Source of the DNA: Paradesertivirga sp965650335
GTDB lineage: Bacteria > Bacteroidota > Bacteroidia > Sphingobacteriales > Sphingobacteriaceae
Reading direction: 5' to 3'
Length of the DNA: 64,000 bases
Assembly: GCA_965650335.1 (NCBI GenBank)
Contig: CBFGOI010000001.1
Span: 54,971 to 118,970 of the forward strand
Below the pieces are notes generated by a model. That model saw only the letters and a program-made list of their open reading frames with translations. It did no database searches and was not told the origin of the DNA. The first letter of the stretch is position 1; each line of letters starts with the position of its first letter. Of the stretch, positions 53,650 through 63,294 are shown piece by piece. The position numbers and the translations under genes are program-made.

Positions 53650-54732
53650 TTATGCTTTGTAAAAAGGCATCTTAACAATCCGTGCTTTAACGGGGTTATT
53701 TCTAATGCTTATATAAATCTCATTCCCTTCGCGGGCAAATTCAGTTTTAACGTATCCCATTCCAATTGCCTTCTGCAAAGAGGGAGATTGCGTTCCTGAT
53801 GTTACAATTCCAATTTCGTTACCTTCAGCGTCGGTAATTGGATAATCATGACGGGGAATACCTCTGTCAATCAATTCAAAACCTATAAGTTTTCTCTCAA
53901 CACCGTTCTTTTTTTGCAGTTCAAGGGCTTCAGAATTCACAAAACTTTTAGAAAATTTGGTGATCCATCCTAAACCTGCTTCAATGGGTGAAGTGGTATC
54001 ATTGATATCATTTCCGTAAAGGCAAAAACCCATTTCTAAACGAAGCGTATCCCTGGCAGCTAAACCGATGGGTTTAATTCCAAAAGCTTCTCCCGCTTTA
54101 AATATAGAATCCCAAATTCGTTCTGAATGCTGCTCATCAAAGTAAATCTCAAATCCACCGGCACCTGTATATCCCGTTGCAGAAATTAACACATTGTCTA
54201 TCCCTGCAAAGGTTCCTTTTTTAAAAGAATAGTATTCCATTCCGGCCAGATCAATATCTGTAAGGCTTTGTAAAGCTTCCGCTGATTTGGGTCCCTGAAT
54301 GGCAAGCAACGAAGTGCGCTCAGAAATATCCTTCATCTCAACGCCCAATGTGTTGTGTTGAGAGATCCAGTTCGAATCCTTTTCAATATTTGAAGCATTC
54401 ACAACAAGCATATAGGTTTTTTCGTCGATGCGATAAACCAGCAAATCGTCCACTATTCCTCCGCTGGTATTTGGCAGGCAAGAATATTGCACTTTACCGT
54501 CAACCAGTTTTGAAGCATCGTTTGAAGTCACCTTTTGGATAAGATCTAAAGCCCTATCACCTTTTAAGATAAACTCGCCCATATGGCTCACATCAAAAAC
54601 GCCAACGCCCGTTCTCACGGTTTGATGTTCAATATTTATACCTTCATACTGTACAGGCATATTGAACCCTGCGAACGGAACCATTTTAGCACCTAATGAG
54701 ATATGCTTTTGTGTTAAGGCGGTATTCTTCAT
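53650..54732 (-). CDS. gcvT: Glycine cleavage system T protein (aminomethyltransferase)
   Basis: 360 residues. FAGFNMPVQYEGI near the N-terminus, GVFDVSHMGEF, the folate-binding TGYTGAGGFEIY, and the C-terminal barrel with IGIVTSGTQSPSL. It releases ammonia and passes the methylene group to tetrahydrofolate, feeding the folate pool used by MetF/MetH. It is grouped with comB and rnhB rather than with other gcv genes. Confidence 0.97.
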   Translation of the reverse strand: MKNTALTQKHISLGAKMVPFAGFNMPVQYEGINIEHQTVRTGVGVFDVSHMGEFILKGDRALDLIQKVTSNDASKLVDGKVQYSCLPNTSGGIVDDLLVYRIDEKTYMLVVNASNIEKDSNWISQHNTLGVEMKDISERTSLLAIQGPKSAEALQSLTDIDLAGMEYYSFKKGTFAGIDNVLISATGYTGAGGFEIYFDEQHSERIWDSIFKAGEAFGIKPIGLAARDTLRLEMGFCLYGNDINDTTSPIEAGLGWITKFSKSFVNSEALELQKKNGVERKLIGFELIDRGIPRHDYPITDAEGNEIGIVTSGTQSPSLQKAIGMGYVKTEFAREGNEIYISIRNNPVKARIVKMPFYKA

Positions 54733-54766
54733 ATTTTAAAGAGAGGCCAAAAATAAAGAAAAGAGA

Positions 54767-55399
54767 TCACAATTCTATCAGATCTGATTCTTCTGTTGGT
54801 TGATCAAATAAATCTAATTGAGGGTCGGTAACCCTGAAAGTTCGGCGGTGGTAAGGAGAAAATCCATACTTTAAAACAGCATTGCGATGCTTAACCGTTG
54901 CATATCCTTTATTGCTCTGCCACTCGTACTCAGGATGTTCCAGGGCAATGTTTTTCATGAAATCATCCCGGTAGGTTTTTGCGAGAATTGAAGCCGCAGC
55001 TATTGAAAAATATTTACCGTCGCCCTGAATGATGCATTCGTGAGGAATTTCTTTATACTTTTTAAAGCGGTTTCCATCAATAAGAATGAAACCAGGTTGC
55101 TGAGATAGCTGGTCCAATGCCTTATGCATGGCCAGAAATGATGCGTTTAAAATATTAATTCGATCTATTTCGTCATGATCAACTTGAGCAACTGCATATG
55201 CAATAGCTTTTTTCTCGATAACTTTACGCAAAGAATAGCGATCTTCCTCGCCAAGCTGTTTTGAATCTGTAAGTAGCTTATGTTTGAAGTTATTAGGCAG
55301 TATCACCGCTGCTGCAAACACCGGACCAGCAAGACAACCCCTTCCCGCTTCATCGCACCCCGCTTCTATAAACTCCTTCTGATAAAACGAAAATAGCAT
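54767..55399 (-). CDS. rnhB: Ribonuclease HII
   Basis: 210 residues. The catalytic AGCDEAGRGCLAGPV, LTDSKQL, ILIDGNRF, SILAKTYRDD and GYATVKH motifs are all in place. It removes RNA from RNA-DNA hybrids, including single ribonucleotides. The start has a typical short Bacteroidetes N-terminus MLFSFYQKEFIEAGCDEAG. Confidence 0.97.
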   Translation of the reverse strand: MLFSFYQKEFIEAGCDEAGRGCLAGPVFAAAVILPNNFKHKLLTDSKQLGEEDRYSLRKVIEKKAIAYAVAQVDHDEIDRINILNASFLAMHKALDQLSQQPGFILIDGNRFKKYKEIPHECIIQGDGKYFSIAAASILAKTYRDDFMKNIALEHPEYEWQSNKGYATVKHRNAVLKYGFSPYHRRTFRVTDPQLDLFDQPTEESDLIEL

Positions 55400-55499
55400 T
55401 TTGCTAAGTTAAAAGTAAAAATTCAAAAAGGTCAAACCCTTCTTTATACATTTCAAAAATAGCGGTTTGAAAGTGAAGCTAAAAACCTATTTCTCAACA

Positions 55500-56747
55500 C
55501 TAAAGTATTTTTATTGTCAACAAAGTGATATCGTCCGAACTCATTTTAGCCATGCGAGAGGACTGGATATCTGTTAAGATATTTTTGTTAATCACCTCAA
55601 CCGGCACATGTCTATGAAGTTGAAGGTAATGCACTAACTCTTCTTCGGATATAAAAACATCTTCATCCGGACTTTCGATTAGTCCGTCGGTATAGTTGAA
55701 GATCAACGCATTTGGAGGCAATGTTAAATTACCGGTATTTACAAAAGGCAAGGCGTCAAAACTGCCCAAAAGTGTCGTTCCTTCTTGCAGAAAACGGTAT
55801 CCATCGTCGGTTATCAGAATTGGTGAATTATGCCCAGCGTTTACAAATTCCATTTCTCTGGTTAATTCATGGTACCGGCCAAGAAACAGAGTTATAAACC
55901 GCTCACCGTGTGTATTATATGTCACTATTTCATTCAGCTTCGTAATGATTTTTTCCATGCTGCTTTCTACAGAAGCCCAGGCACGTAAACTTGCCTGAAG
56001 GTTTGCCATTAGTAAAGCCGCAGATATTCCCTTTCCTGAAACATCAGCAATACACCAAAAAAATTCGTGTTCGTTTAAGCGGATAAAATCGAAATAATCT
56101 CCGCCTATATTTTCATGAGGAAGGTAAGTTGCTGCAATTTCGAACCTTTCACTTTTAGGAAGCTGCAGAGGCACCAACATGCTTTGCACTTCACTGGCAA
56201 GTTCCATATCGCGCTGATAGCGTTCTCGATGTACACGTTCTTTAAAGAGCTTTTTATTTTCTAAAGCAACAATGATGATATTGATAAGGGTTTGAATAAA
56301 GTTGAGCTCATGACTAACCAGCTCAGGCTTAGTATGAAAATCACCGATTAGAACGAATGCCAGTGTGTTTCTTTTGTGGCGTACCGGAACAAAGAAATCA
56401 TATTCGGATAAAATTTCGTCAGGATGGTTTGTAAGGGAGATGATTGTTTTGGTAAGCTCAAGTTCTTTGCATATTTGTTGCAATATTTTAGAACTTTCAT
56501 AGGTGCCGCCAAACCTGGAAACACAGGCAAACTGATGCTCATCTTTTATTACAAGACGCATCTTACCCACGTTCAGGTTCACCTTAAGAACAACTTCAAG
56601 CATTTCAAAAAGCACAGATGCTGCGCTATTTTTATTAATTGCTAAAGTAACTTCAAGCAAGGCATTTAATTCCGCCTGTCGCTTTAATAGCAACTGAATC
56701 AGGTCGTTTTCTTCAGGCCCTTTAGAACTGCTTTTAAATGCTTCCAA
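55500..56747 (-). CDS. SpoIIE/RsbU-type PP2C phosphatase with GAF-like domain
   Basis: 415 residues. The N-terminal GAF-like sensor (about 25-175), short linker helix, then the SpoIIE phosphatase domain with GGDYFDFI, DVSGKGISAALLMANLQ, NAGHNSPILI, NYTDGLIES and MSSDDITLL. It is predicted to dephosphorylate an anti-sigma-factor antagonist in a partner-switching pathway; no such partner gene is nearby. Confidence 0.93.
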   Translation of the reverse strand: MEAFKSSSKGPEENDLIQLLLKRQAELNALLEVTLAINKNSAASVLFEMLEVVLKVNLNVGKMRLVIKDEHQFACVSRFGGTYESSKILQQICKELELTKTIISLTNHPDEILSEYDFFVPVRHKRNTLAFVLIGDFHTKPELVSHELNFIQTLINIIIVALENKKLFKERVHRERYQRDMELASEVQSMLVPLQLPKSERFEIAATYLPHENIGGDYFDFIRLNEHEFFWCIADVSGKGISAALLMANLQASLRAWASVESSMEKIITKLNEIVTYNTHGERFITLFLGRYHELTREMEFVNAGHNSPILITDDGYRFLQEGTTLLGSFDALPFVNTGNLTLPPNALIFNYTDGLIESPDEDVFISEEELVHYLQLHRHVPVEVINKNILTDIQSSRMAKMSSDDITLLTIKIL

Positions 56748-56806
56748 ATTGATAGTTCAATAAGCTAAAAGTAAGAATTTAACCGTTTAAGCATAAATTT
56801 TTTAAA

Positions 56807-57940
56807 TTATTTTACAAGTCGCCCTTTCCAGACATATTTTCCAGAATTTCCCGCGACCCCAATATAAATTATATAAATGGGATGCATGCATGTTAATACA
56901 GGCAATAACCATAATAACTGTGTCCTTTTAACAAAACCGGTAATTGGCGACAGAAAAAATAACTCTGCTAAACACTTCATTATCAAAACCACCGCAAGCA
57001 CATACCAGTAACTTTTATTAAAAAACCCCATCGATGCATTTAAAACAAGAAGCAAATTAAAAAGCCAGATACTAACACCCAATACCACAATTTTCTTGTC
57101 CTTATATCGGGTGCTTTTTGATGCCCAACGCTTTCTTTGCCTGATAAACTCGGTAAGATTGGGTTTGGCATGGGTATAAACCAAGGCTTCATACGACTTA
57201 CAAAAGCCAATGCCATCAGGATATTTCGAAGCAACCTTATGCAAAAACAATTCATCATCGCCAGATGCAAGGTCGTCGATACCTTGAAAGCCTTTCAACT
57301 CATGGAAGACACTTTTTTTATACGCCAGGTTTGCCCCGTTGCATGTCGATGGTTTTTTGTTCCCGATTGTAGCTGCCCCTAAGCCTATCAGATACAAGAA
57401 CTCAAGCGTTTGTAATCGTTCAAAAAAGTTCTTTTCTTCAAAAAACACTACGGGAGACGAAATAAGCTTAAAATCATTTTTCTCATAACAAGATACTATT
57501 GTACTCAACCATTTATCATGCATTCGGCAATCGGCATCGGTAGTAATTATCAGTTCGCCTTTAGCCAGGTTTATCGCTTCTGAGATTGCTTTCTTCTTAT
57601 ACGAATTTAAAGGCTTATCTTCATTAAGTTTGATCAGTTTTACACCGGAAGCCGAGTACCCGGATACGATATCTGCTGTTCTATCAGTTGAATGGTCATC
57701 AATTACAATTAACTCGATTAGCTCTTTCGGATAATGCTGCGCCAAAATATCTTCAATGGTCAATCCTATTTTATCTTCCTCATTCCTTGCTGCAATTAAA
57801 ATGCTTACCAACGTTGACGGCTGAGTCTTCGGCTCTTTAGGTGAAGAAAGCCTCATCCAGCCATATCTGAAAAAGAGAACGGCCAGAACATAAAAAATTG
57901 TTAATAAGATGGTAAGAAAGCTAATTACGGTTAGTGCCAA
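56807..57940 (-). CDS. Family 2 glycosyltransferase, membrane-bound
   Basis: 377 residues. An N-terminal helix, then the GT-A domain with SILIAARNEEDKIG, VIDDHSTDRT, TTDADCRMHD (metal-binding DAD), GDDELFL, and RQRKRWASKS (Q-x-x-R-W of processive enzymes), followed by C-terminal membrane helices. The start overlaps the upstream flippase-like gene by 20 bases, so they act as a pair, perhaps for a membrane glycolipid or exopolysaccharide. Confidence 0.92.
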   Translation of the reverse strand: MALTVISFLTILLTIFYVLAVLFFRYGWMRLSSPKEPKTQPSTLVSILIAARNEEDKIGLTIEDILAQHYPKELIELIVIDDHSTDRTADIVSGYSASGVKLIKLNEDKPLNSYKKKAISEAINLAKGELIITTDADCRMHDKWLSTIVSCYEKNDFKLISSPVVFFEEKNFFERLQTLEFLYLIGLGAATIGNKKPSTCNGANLAYKKSVFHELKGFQGIDDLASGDDELFLHKVASKYPDGIGFCKSYEALVYTHAKPNLTEFIRQRKRWASKSTRYKDKKIVVLGVSIWLFNLLLVLNASMGFFNKSYWYVLAVVLIMKCLAELFFLSPITGFVKRTQLLWLLPVLTCMHPIYIIYIGVAGNSGKYVWKGRLVK

Positions 57941-58895
57941 AGAAGTTGAGTTTAAAAACGAATGCGGAGCCTAAAATAGCAGGAATAATAAGATTTATCA
58001 ACCATATAGAAGCCGTTGCTGCCATAATAGCAATCTCGTTAGTAGTTATGAAACTAAAAAAGTAGGTTGCTGTCATTGTTCTTACCCCTACATCCAGTAA
58101 ATCTAAAGAAGGTAGCGCGGACTGAATAAAAAACAGAATAAAAATCATCATCACCATTTGGAAGAGCGGAATTGATGGAATTAACATACTGATAATTAAA
58201 CAGTATTGAGATGTAAATACAATGAACCGAAATAAGCTGTACCCAAAAACTACAATTAATTCTGAATACTTATATCTGGATAAAATTTTAAAAAATTTCT
58301 GAAAAGGCTTTAGAAATTTAATTGTGTTAAGGATGGCCAATAAAAAGCTAATATTGAAGAATAGCAGTAAAAAAAAGAGGCAGTAGAAAACAACCAAAGT
58401 CATTACGCCATAATACAGCCAGAAATCCATTTGTACATATCTTCCTATAAACCATAAAATGGCTATTGCCCCCAGTATGTTGGTAACAATCATTTGGCCG
58501 ATGGCACCCACACCCATGGCAACCACACCTAAAACGCGCCGTTTAGGCGGCAAGAAAAATATCCTTCCTCCATATTCTCCAATCCTGTTAGGAGTAAAAA
58601 CAGCAAGCGTTAAACCGCAAAACACCGACTCTACGGCTTTAACAATGCTTATCCTTTGTATGGGTGTTATTAAAAACTTCCATTTAAGCGCCTCTAAAAA
58701 CCAATTCAGCAACATCAGAACAAACACAAGTATAAGTATACTGTATGCTTTTTCTTTAGAAAGGTTGGCAAGTAAGTGTTCGAAGTTTAAGAGGTTCTTG
58801 TTATTATTTAGCTTGTGAAAAATAAAAACAGCAGCCAATACCAGAATACTAATTTTAATAATTGTATTGATTGTTTTTTTCCTACTGTTAGTCAT
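57921..58895 (-). CDS. LPG-synthase-TM / UPF0104-type membrane protein
   Basis: 324 residues from MTNSRKKTINTIIK, with about eight membrane helices and the family NRIGEYGGRIFFL region (E-x-G-G-R). The frame is open for 34 more codons upstream, but those would overlap the divergent ruvC start and look non-membrane, so I take the ATG at 58895. Relatives are lysylphosphatidylglycerol flippases or glycolipid transporters. Partnered with the overlapping glycosyltransferase. Confidence 0.88.
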   Translation of the reverse strand: MTNSRKKTINTIIKISILVLAAVFIFHKLNNNKNLLNFEHLLANLSKEKAYSILILVFVLMLLNWFLEALKWKFLITPIQRISIVKAVESVFCGLTLAVFTPNRIGEYGGRIFFLPPKRRVLGVVAMGVGAIGQMIVTNILGAIAILWFIGRYVQMDFWLYYGVMTLVVFYCLFFLLLFFNISFLLAILNTIKFLKPFQKFFKILSRYKYSELIVVFGYSLFRFIVFTSQYCLIISMLIPSIPLFQMVMMIFILFFIQSALPSLDLLDVGVRTMTATYFFSFITTNEIAIMAATASIWLINLIIPAILGSAFVFKLNFFGTNRN

Positions 58896-58978
58896 TAATA
58901 GCTTTTGCTGCAAGTTTACAAAAAACCTATGCAATCTATTCAGATCCGTTTGCGATCTGTTTAGTATTTTTGTTTTGG

Positions 58979-59572
58979 ATGCAGATTGAAACTTCAAAAG
59001 AGCGAATTATATTGGGAATAGATCCCGGAACCTCGATAATGGGTTATGGACTTGTTAAAGAAGTTAAAAAGAAGGTTGAAATGATCAACCTCGGCATTGT
59101 AAAACTCGATCATTTAGACGATCATCCTTTAAAATTACAACGAATCTTTGAGAAAACTGTCGCTCTGATCGACGAGTATCACCCAGATTGCCTTGCTATC
59201 GAAGCTCCTTTTTACGGAAAAAACATCCAGGTAATGCTTAAACTGGGCAGGGCTCAGGGTGTTGCCATGGCCGCCGCTCTTTCCAGAAATATCCCCATTT
59301 TCGAATACGCACCCCGAAAGATCAAGCAATCCATCACCGGAAATGGAAACGCTACAAAAGAGCAGGTGTCTGCCATGCTTCAAACACTTCTGAAATTTAC
59401 TGAAACTCCGCAATTTCTTGATGCTACCGACGGACTGGCTGTTGCTGTATGTCACTCGTTCCAAAGAGTTGGAACCGGCGGACAAAGTAAAAGCTATTCA
59501 GGTTGGGGTGCCTTTGTTAAAGACAATGAAAAAAGACTAGCGCCTTTGAGTGCTTTGAAAGTGAAGAAATAA
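58979..59572 (+). CDS. ruvC: Holliday-junction resolvase RuvC
   Basis: About 197 residues. The acidic active-site positions are seen in GIDPGTSIMGYG, AIEAPFYGKN and ATDGLAVAVCH. The ATG at 58979 (MQIETSKERIILG) fits the family better than the one three codons upstream at 58970. It resolves Holliday junctions with RuvAB. Divergent from the flippase-like gene. Confidence 0.96.
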   Translation: MQIETSKERIILGIDPGTSIMGYGLVKEVKKKVEMINLGIVKLDHLDDHPLKLQRIFEKTVALIDEYHPDCLAIEAPFYGKNIQVMLKLGRAQGVAMAAALSRNIPIFEYAPRKIKQSITGNGNATKEQVSAMLQTLLKFTETPQFLDATDGLAVAVCHSFQRVGTGGQSKSYSGWGAFVKDNEKRLAPLSALKVKK

Positions 59573-59601
59573 TGCGGACTTGCTGAAATCTCGACGCTGT
59601 T

Positions 59602-59994
59602 TTAAATCTCTTGAGAAATTGCTTGCGCGATTTCTTTAAACTCGTCTGCCGATAGTTTAAGTTTTTGCCTCGAAAAGTTTAAATCCTGCATGCTGTTCAT
59701 CGGAACCAGGTGGATATGAGCGTGAGGCACCTCAAGCCCAATTACAGCCACGCCGACGCGCTGGCATGGAATTGCTTTTTTAATACCCAAAGCAACTTTC
59801 TTGGCAAAAGCCTGCAAGCCCATGTATACACTATCTTCAAGATCAAAAATATAATCAACCTCGACTTTAGGAATGACCAGTACATGGCCTTTCACCAGCG
59901 GATTTACATCTAAAAAGGCTAAGAACTCGTCGTTCTCAGCCACTTTATATGCTGGTATTGCACCAGAAACAATTTTTGAAAATATAGATGCCAT
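59602..59994 (-). CDS. HIT-family nucleotide hydrolase
   Basis: 130 residues. The histidine triad reads HAHIHLVPM; N-terminal SIFSKIVSGAIPAYKV and VLVIPKVEV are typical of HinT. It hydrolyses adenosine phosphoramidates or similar nucleotides. Its start overlaps the greA stop by one base. Confidence 0.95.
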   Translation of the reverse strand: MASIFSKIVSGAIPAYKVAENDEFLAFLDVNPLVKGHVLVIPKVEVDYIFDLEDSVYMGLQAFAKKVALGIKKAIPCQRVGVAVIGLEVPHAHIHLVPMNSMQDLNFSRQKLKLSADEFKEIAQAISQEI

Positions 59995-60467
59995 TACCTG
60001 GAGATTTCAAGTATTTCGAATTCCATTTTACCGGCCGGTACTGCAATCTCCACGGTATCACCCACCGATTTACCCAATAAGCCTTTTGCAATCGGGGATT
60101 TAACAGAAATCTTGCCCGACTTCAAATCTGCCTCAGTTTCCGAAACAAGCTGATAGGTCATCGCAGAACCATTTCTAATATTCTTTATTTTAACGATAGA
60201 AAGCGCTAATACTTTCGATGTATCTAGTTTGGATTCATCGATTAATCTGGCGTTTGCGAGTGACTCGCCCAGTTTGGCAATCTTTGCCTCATGCATCCCT
60301 TGTGCTTCTTTGGCTGCATCATATTCGGCGTTCTCAGAAAGATCTCCCTTATCCCGGGCTTCGGCAATTGCTTTTGCTATTTGAGACCTGCCTTCGGTTT
60401 TTAAATAATGCAACTCTTCTTTAAGTTTTTCTATTCCTTCTTTGGTATAATATGTTACCTCTGCCAT
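59994..60467 (-). CDS. greA: Transcription elongation factor GreA
   Basis: 157 residues. The N-terminal coiled coil has the acidic tip GDLSENAEYDAAKE that reaches the polymerase active site, then the FKBP-like C-terminal domain (SPIAKGLLGKSVGDTVEI). It promotes cleavage of backtracked RNA. Translationally coupled to the HIT gene. Confidence 0.97.
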   Translation of the reverse strand: MAEVTYYTKEGIEKLKEELHYLKTEGRSQIAKAIAEARDKGDLSENAEYDAAKEAQGMHEAKIAKLGESLANARLIDESKLDTSKVLALSIVKIKNIRNGSAMTYQLVSETEADLKSGKISVKSPIAKGLLGKSVGDTVEIAVPAGKMEFEILEISR

Positions 60468-60649
60468 GACTCACTAGTAGGTTTAAACTGTATAAAAAAC
60501 AACAAGACCACACCAGTATCCTTGGTATAGTCTTGCTTCGTATTATCACGAAGATATATTTAGCAAATTATAAATGCAAATTTTGTTTAAAAGGTATTGC
60601 TAAAAAACAACGATTTAACATTGCAATTTACTCAATAACAGCAGGCATA

Positions 60650-61498
60650 TTAAATCGTTTTGTTTATAATATATTCGGTCAGCTCATTTATCGGACTGGC
60701 AATTACTTTTCCAAGCTTAATTTTAAACTTCTTGCAAACCTCCGCTAGAATATCCTGAAAGAAATATGCAACTGAGCCCACGAAATGACAAGGGTAGGCC
60801 TGATAGTTTGCCTGACGAAGGATATGAATTTTTGCGAACTCTTCAAAACCCTGAAACAAAATGGATCGAATTAATTCATTATCCCGATGCTTATACATAA
60901 ATCTTGAAAAAGAAGCGAGATAAATATTAGGAGAAGGTTTTTGATAAACATTAACGATGATACTCTCTTTATCAAGCTGATACAAGGCCTCAAATGCATT
61001 CTTCAGATCAACCGGCATTAGGCCATATAGATAGGCTGTGATTATTTTCTTTCCAAAATAGGTGCCCGATCCTTCATCGCCTAAAATAAATCCTATTCCA
61101 TGTTTTCCGTAATGAGCTTGTTCACCATCAAAGAAAGCAATATTTGAACCGGTACCAAGCACGCAAGTAAAGCCTTTATTGCTTCCGCAAGTAGCGTAAA
61201 CAGCTCCTAAAACGTCATTTTCAACGTTGATGAAAGCCTTCGAGAATACTTTAGAAAGGCCGTTTGATACTACTTCTCGTTTATCCGGACTGGAGCAGCC
61301 GGCCCCGAAAAAGTGCACTTCTTTAATTTTGGAATTATACTTCTGAACTTCATCGTAACCGGAAAGTAATTTGCAGATTTCTTTTTCATTAACAAAAAAG
61401 GGATTAAGACCTTTGGTGCTAAATTCTACACGCTCTGTCTCATCTCCTGTAATTGTCCAATCTGCTTTTGAAGAACCGCTATCGGCTACCAGAATCAT
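60650..61498 (-). CDS. BadF/BadG/BcrA-type sugar kinase (N-acetylglucosamine kinase-like)
   Basis: 282 residues with an ASKHA fold: phosphate loop ADSGSSKADWTI, CVLGTGSNIAFFDG, and GDEGSGTYFGKKI. It resembles eukaryotic-type NAGK. It probably phosphorylates GlcNAc or related amino sugars, which would complement murQ in wall-sugar salvage; that link is inference. Two bases after the receiver gene. Confidence 0.88.
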   Translation of the reverse strand: MILVADSGSSKADWTITGDETERVEFSTKGLNPFFVNEKEICKLLSGYDEVQKYNSKIKEVHFFGAGCSSPDKREVVSNGLSKVFSKAFINVENDVLGAVYATCGSNKGFTCVLGTGSNIAFFDGEQAHYGKHGIGFILGDEGSGTYFGKKIITAYLYGLMPVDLKNAFEALYQLDKESIIVNVYQKPSPNIYLASFSRFMYKHRDNELIRSILFQGFEEFAKIHILRQANYQAYPCHFVGSVAYFFQDILAEVCKKFKIKLGKVIASPINELTEYIINKTI

Positions 61499-61500
61499 GC

Positions 61501-61923
61501 TTATCCAATCTCATTCAATATTTTTTCAGTAAGTGGTTTACTGATAAACTTTGAAACCAGATCATTTTCGGCAATTTGCTTCATATCATCCGGGTCAAGA
61601 GACGAAGATAACATATAAATTTTTAAGTAGGAATTTTCTAAATCAGTTATATCACTAAGTCGGGCAAGAAATTGAAACCCATCCATTTCCGGCATTCTGA
61701 TATCAAGAAAAATTACATCAGGAAGTATACCCTCTGCTGCACATTGTTGTAAATAGGCAATGGCTTTTACCGGCGAATCGATAACAGTAATATCAGCAGC
61801 GAAATTATTTGACTGTATCATCTTTCTGTTGATAAGATTATCAACATAACTATCATCTACAAGTAGTACTGATCTGTATCTAAAGTCTTCCATATTAGGT
61901 ATAAACCGCAGCTCGGATGTCAT
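61501..61923 (-). CDS. Stand-alone response-regulator receiver
   Basis: 140 residues, a single receiver domain: VLLVDDSYVDN (acidic pair), FLDIRMPEMDG (phospho-acceptor Asp), MLSS (Thr/Ser) and ISKPLTE (Lys). No output domain. An internal Met at 61893 could be the true start. It is upstream of the sugar-kinase gene; the partner kinase is not in the window. Confidence 0.92.
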   Translation of the reverse strand: MTSELRFIPNMEDFRYRSVLLVDDSYVDNLINRKMIQSNNFAADITVIDSPVKAIAYLQQCAAEGILPDVIFLDIRMPEMDGFQFLARLSDITDLENSYLKIYMLSSSLDPDDMKQIAENDLVSKFISKPLTEKILNEIG

Positions 61924-61978
61924 CTTTGTACGGAATTCAGGTAAAAAAAGTTGTATAAACTTAACAATAATTTTAATA

Positions 61979-63286
61979 TCACAAGTTTATAGAGCCAGAA
62001 ATCTTTTTCAATGATATTTCTGCTATCTTGGCCTGGTACCTGGAATTATTTAAACGAACAGTAGCGTTAAGATAATTGAGTTGCGCATCCCTGATTTCCA
62101 CCTGGGTAATGGTTCCTAAACGATAGCGGGTGAGCGTGATATCTAAATTCTGACTCGCGATTTTTTGATTGCTCTCTTCAAGCTTCACTAAACTCAAACT
62201 TGTTAGGTACGTTTGGTATGCACTTGCCAACTGTGCATTTACACTTTGATTAATTCGTTGATAATCCAGCTCCGCACTTCGTATCAGCACTTCAGAGTTT
62301 TTTTCATTTTTGCGTTGCAGAAAACCGTTGAAGATATTGATAGATGCATTAAGGCCGTAATTAAATCCTCTGCCGGTTGTTTGCGTGGCAAAACCCAGAG
62401 CCGATTCGGACCGATTAAAATTATATCCGCTGTTTATACCCACAACAGGATATCTGTTGGCTTTTACCTGTTTCAAATCCAATTCGGCAATTCTCCGGCT
62501 TATTAAGGCCGCCCGTAAAGCGGGATTCTGCTGCATGGACCGAGAAAGAAGCTCAGCAAACACGAGCCGGTCGTCAATTTCAAAGCGATCAGCAACACGA
62601 AACTCCAGGTTGACATCTCTGGCCATCAACTCATTTAAAGCGATTTGTGATGTTCTGTACAATACCTGCTGTTGTAAATAATTGGTGGTATCGGTATTAT
62701 AATCCACCTGCGCATTTAATACTTCTAACCGGGCGGCTTTCCCCACTTCAAAACGTGTTTGGGCTGTTTTTACTCTTAACCGAGAAATTGAGACGGCCGT
62801 ATCGAATGCTTTAAGCTGCTGTTGTTGCTGAACGAGGTTATAATATCTTTCCATCACATCACCCAAAGTAGAAAGAACATTGAGCTGAAGATTGGCGTCC
62901 CCCAACCGCTGCAATTCTTTCAATTGATCGTACCTGGCAAACATCTTAAAGCCATTAAAAACCGTCCAGTTTAGGCCAACGCCGTAGTTCAGGGTATTTC
63001 CCCGGGCATTATTCCGCTCAGTAACCACACCTGTCTCGCGGGTTTGTGTACTATTTTGAATGGTGTTATTGTTATTGAGCGTTCCTAAAACAGATGGAAG
63101 CATGCCAGCATTAGCACGGCTTACATTTCGCCCGGCAATCTCAACATCATTCTTTGAAATAAGTATGTTGTAATTCTTTTCTAAGGTAATTTTTACCGCA
63201 TCTTCAAGCGTTAACATTTCCTGAGCAAAACTGGCACAGGCATACAGCACACAAAGCAATAGCAGTAGTATATTTTTAAACTTCAT
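61979..63286 (-). CDS. TolC-family outer-membrane efflux protein
   Basis: 435 residues with a cleavable signal peptide (to about residue 21) and the two OEP repeats with long coiled-coil helices (LTLEDAVKITLEKNYNI, and TLTRYRLGTITQVEIRDAQ near the end). It forms the outer-membrane channel of a tripartite pump. It lies eight bases after the RND permease gene, so they form one operon. It might also serve the MacAB-like system at the other end of the window, which has no TolC of its own here. Confidence 0.94.
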   Translation of the reverse strand: MKFKNILLLLLCVLYACASFAQEMLTLEDAVKITLEKNYNILISKNDVEIAGRNVSRANAGMLPSVLGTLNNNNTIQNSTQTRETGVVTERNNARGNTLNYGVGLNWTVFNGFKMFARYDQLKELQRLGDANLQLNVLSTLGDVMERYYNLVQQQQQLKAFDTAVSISRLRVKTAQTRFEVGKAARLEVLNAQVDYNTDTTNYLQQQVLYRTSQIALNELMARDVNLEFRVADRFEIDDRLVFAELLSRSMQQNPALRAALISRRIAELDLKQVKANRYPVVGINSGYNFNRSESALGFATQTTGRGFNYGLNASINIFNGFLQRKNEKNSEVLIRSAELDYQRINQSVNAQLASAYQTYLTSLSLVKLEESNQKIASQNLDITLTRYRLGTITQVEIRDAQLNYLNATVRLNNSRYQAKIAEISLKKISGSINL

Positions 63287-63294
63287 ACAGGTAA

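Noticed and set aside
58896..58997. N-terminal extension of the flippase-like protein
   Set aside because: It would run into the divergent ruvC start region and adds 34 non-membrane residues not expected in the family; ATG 58895 is preferred.
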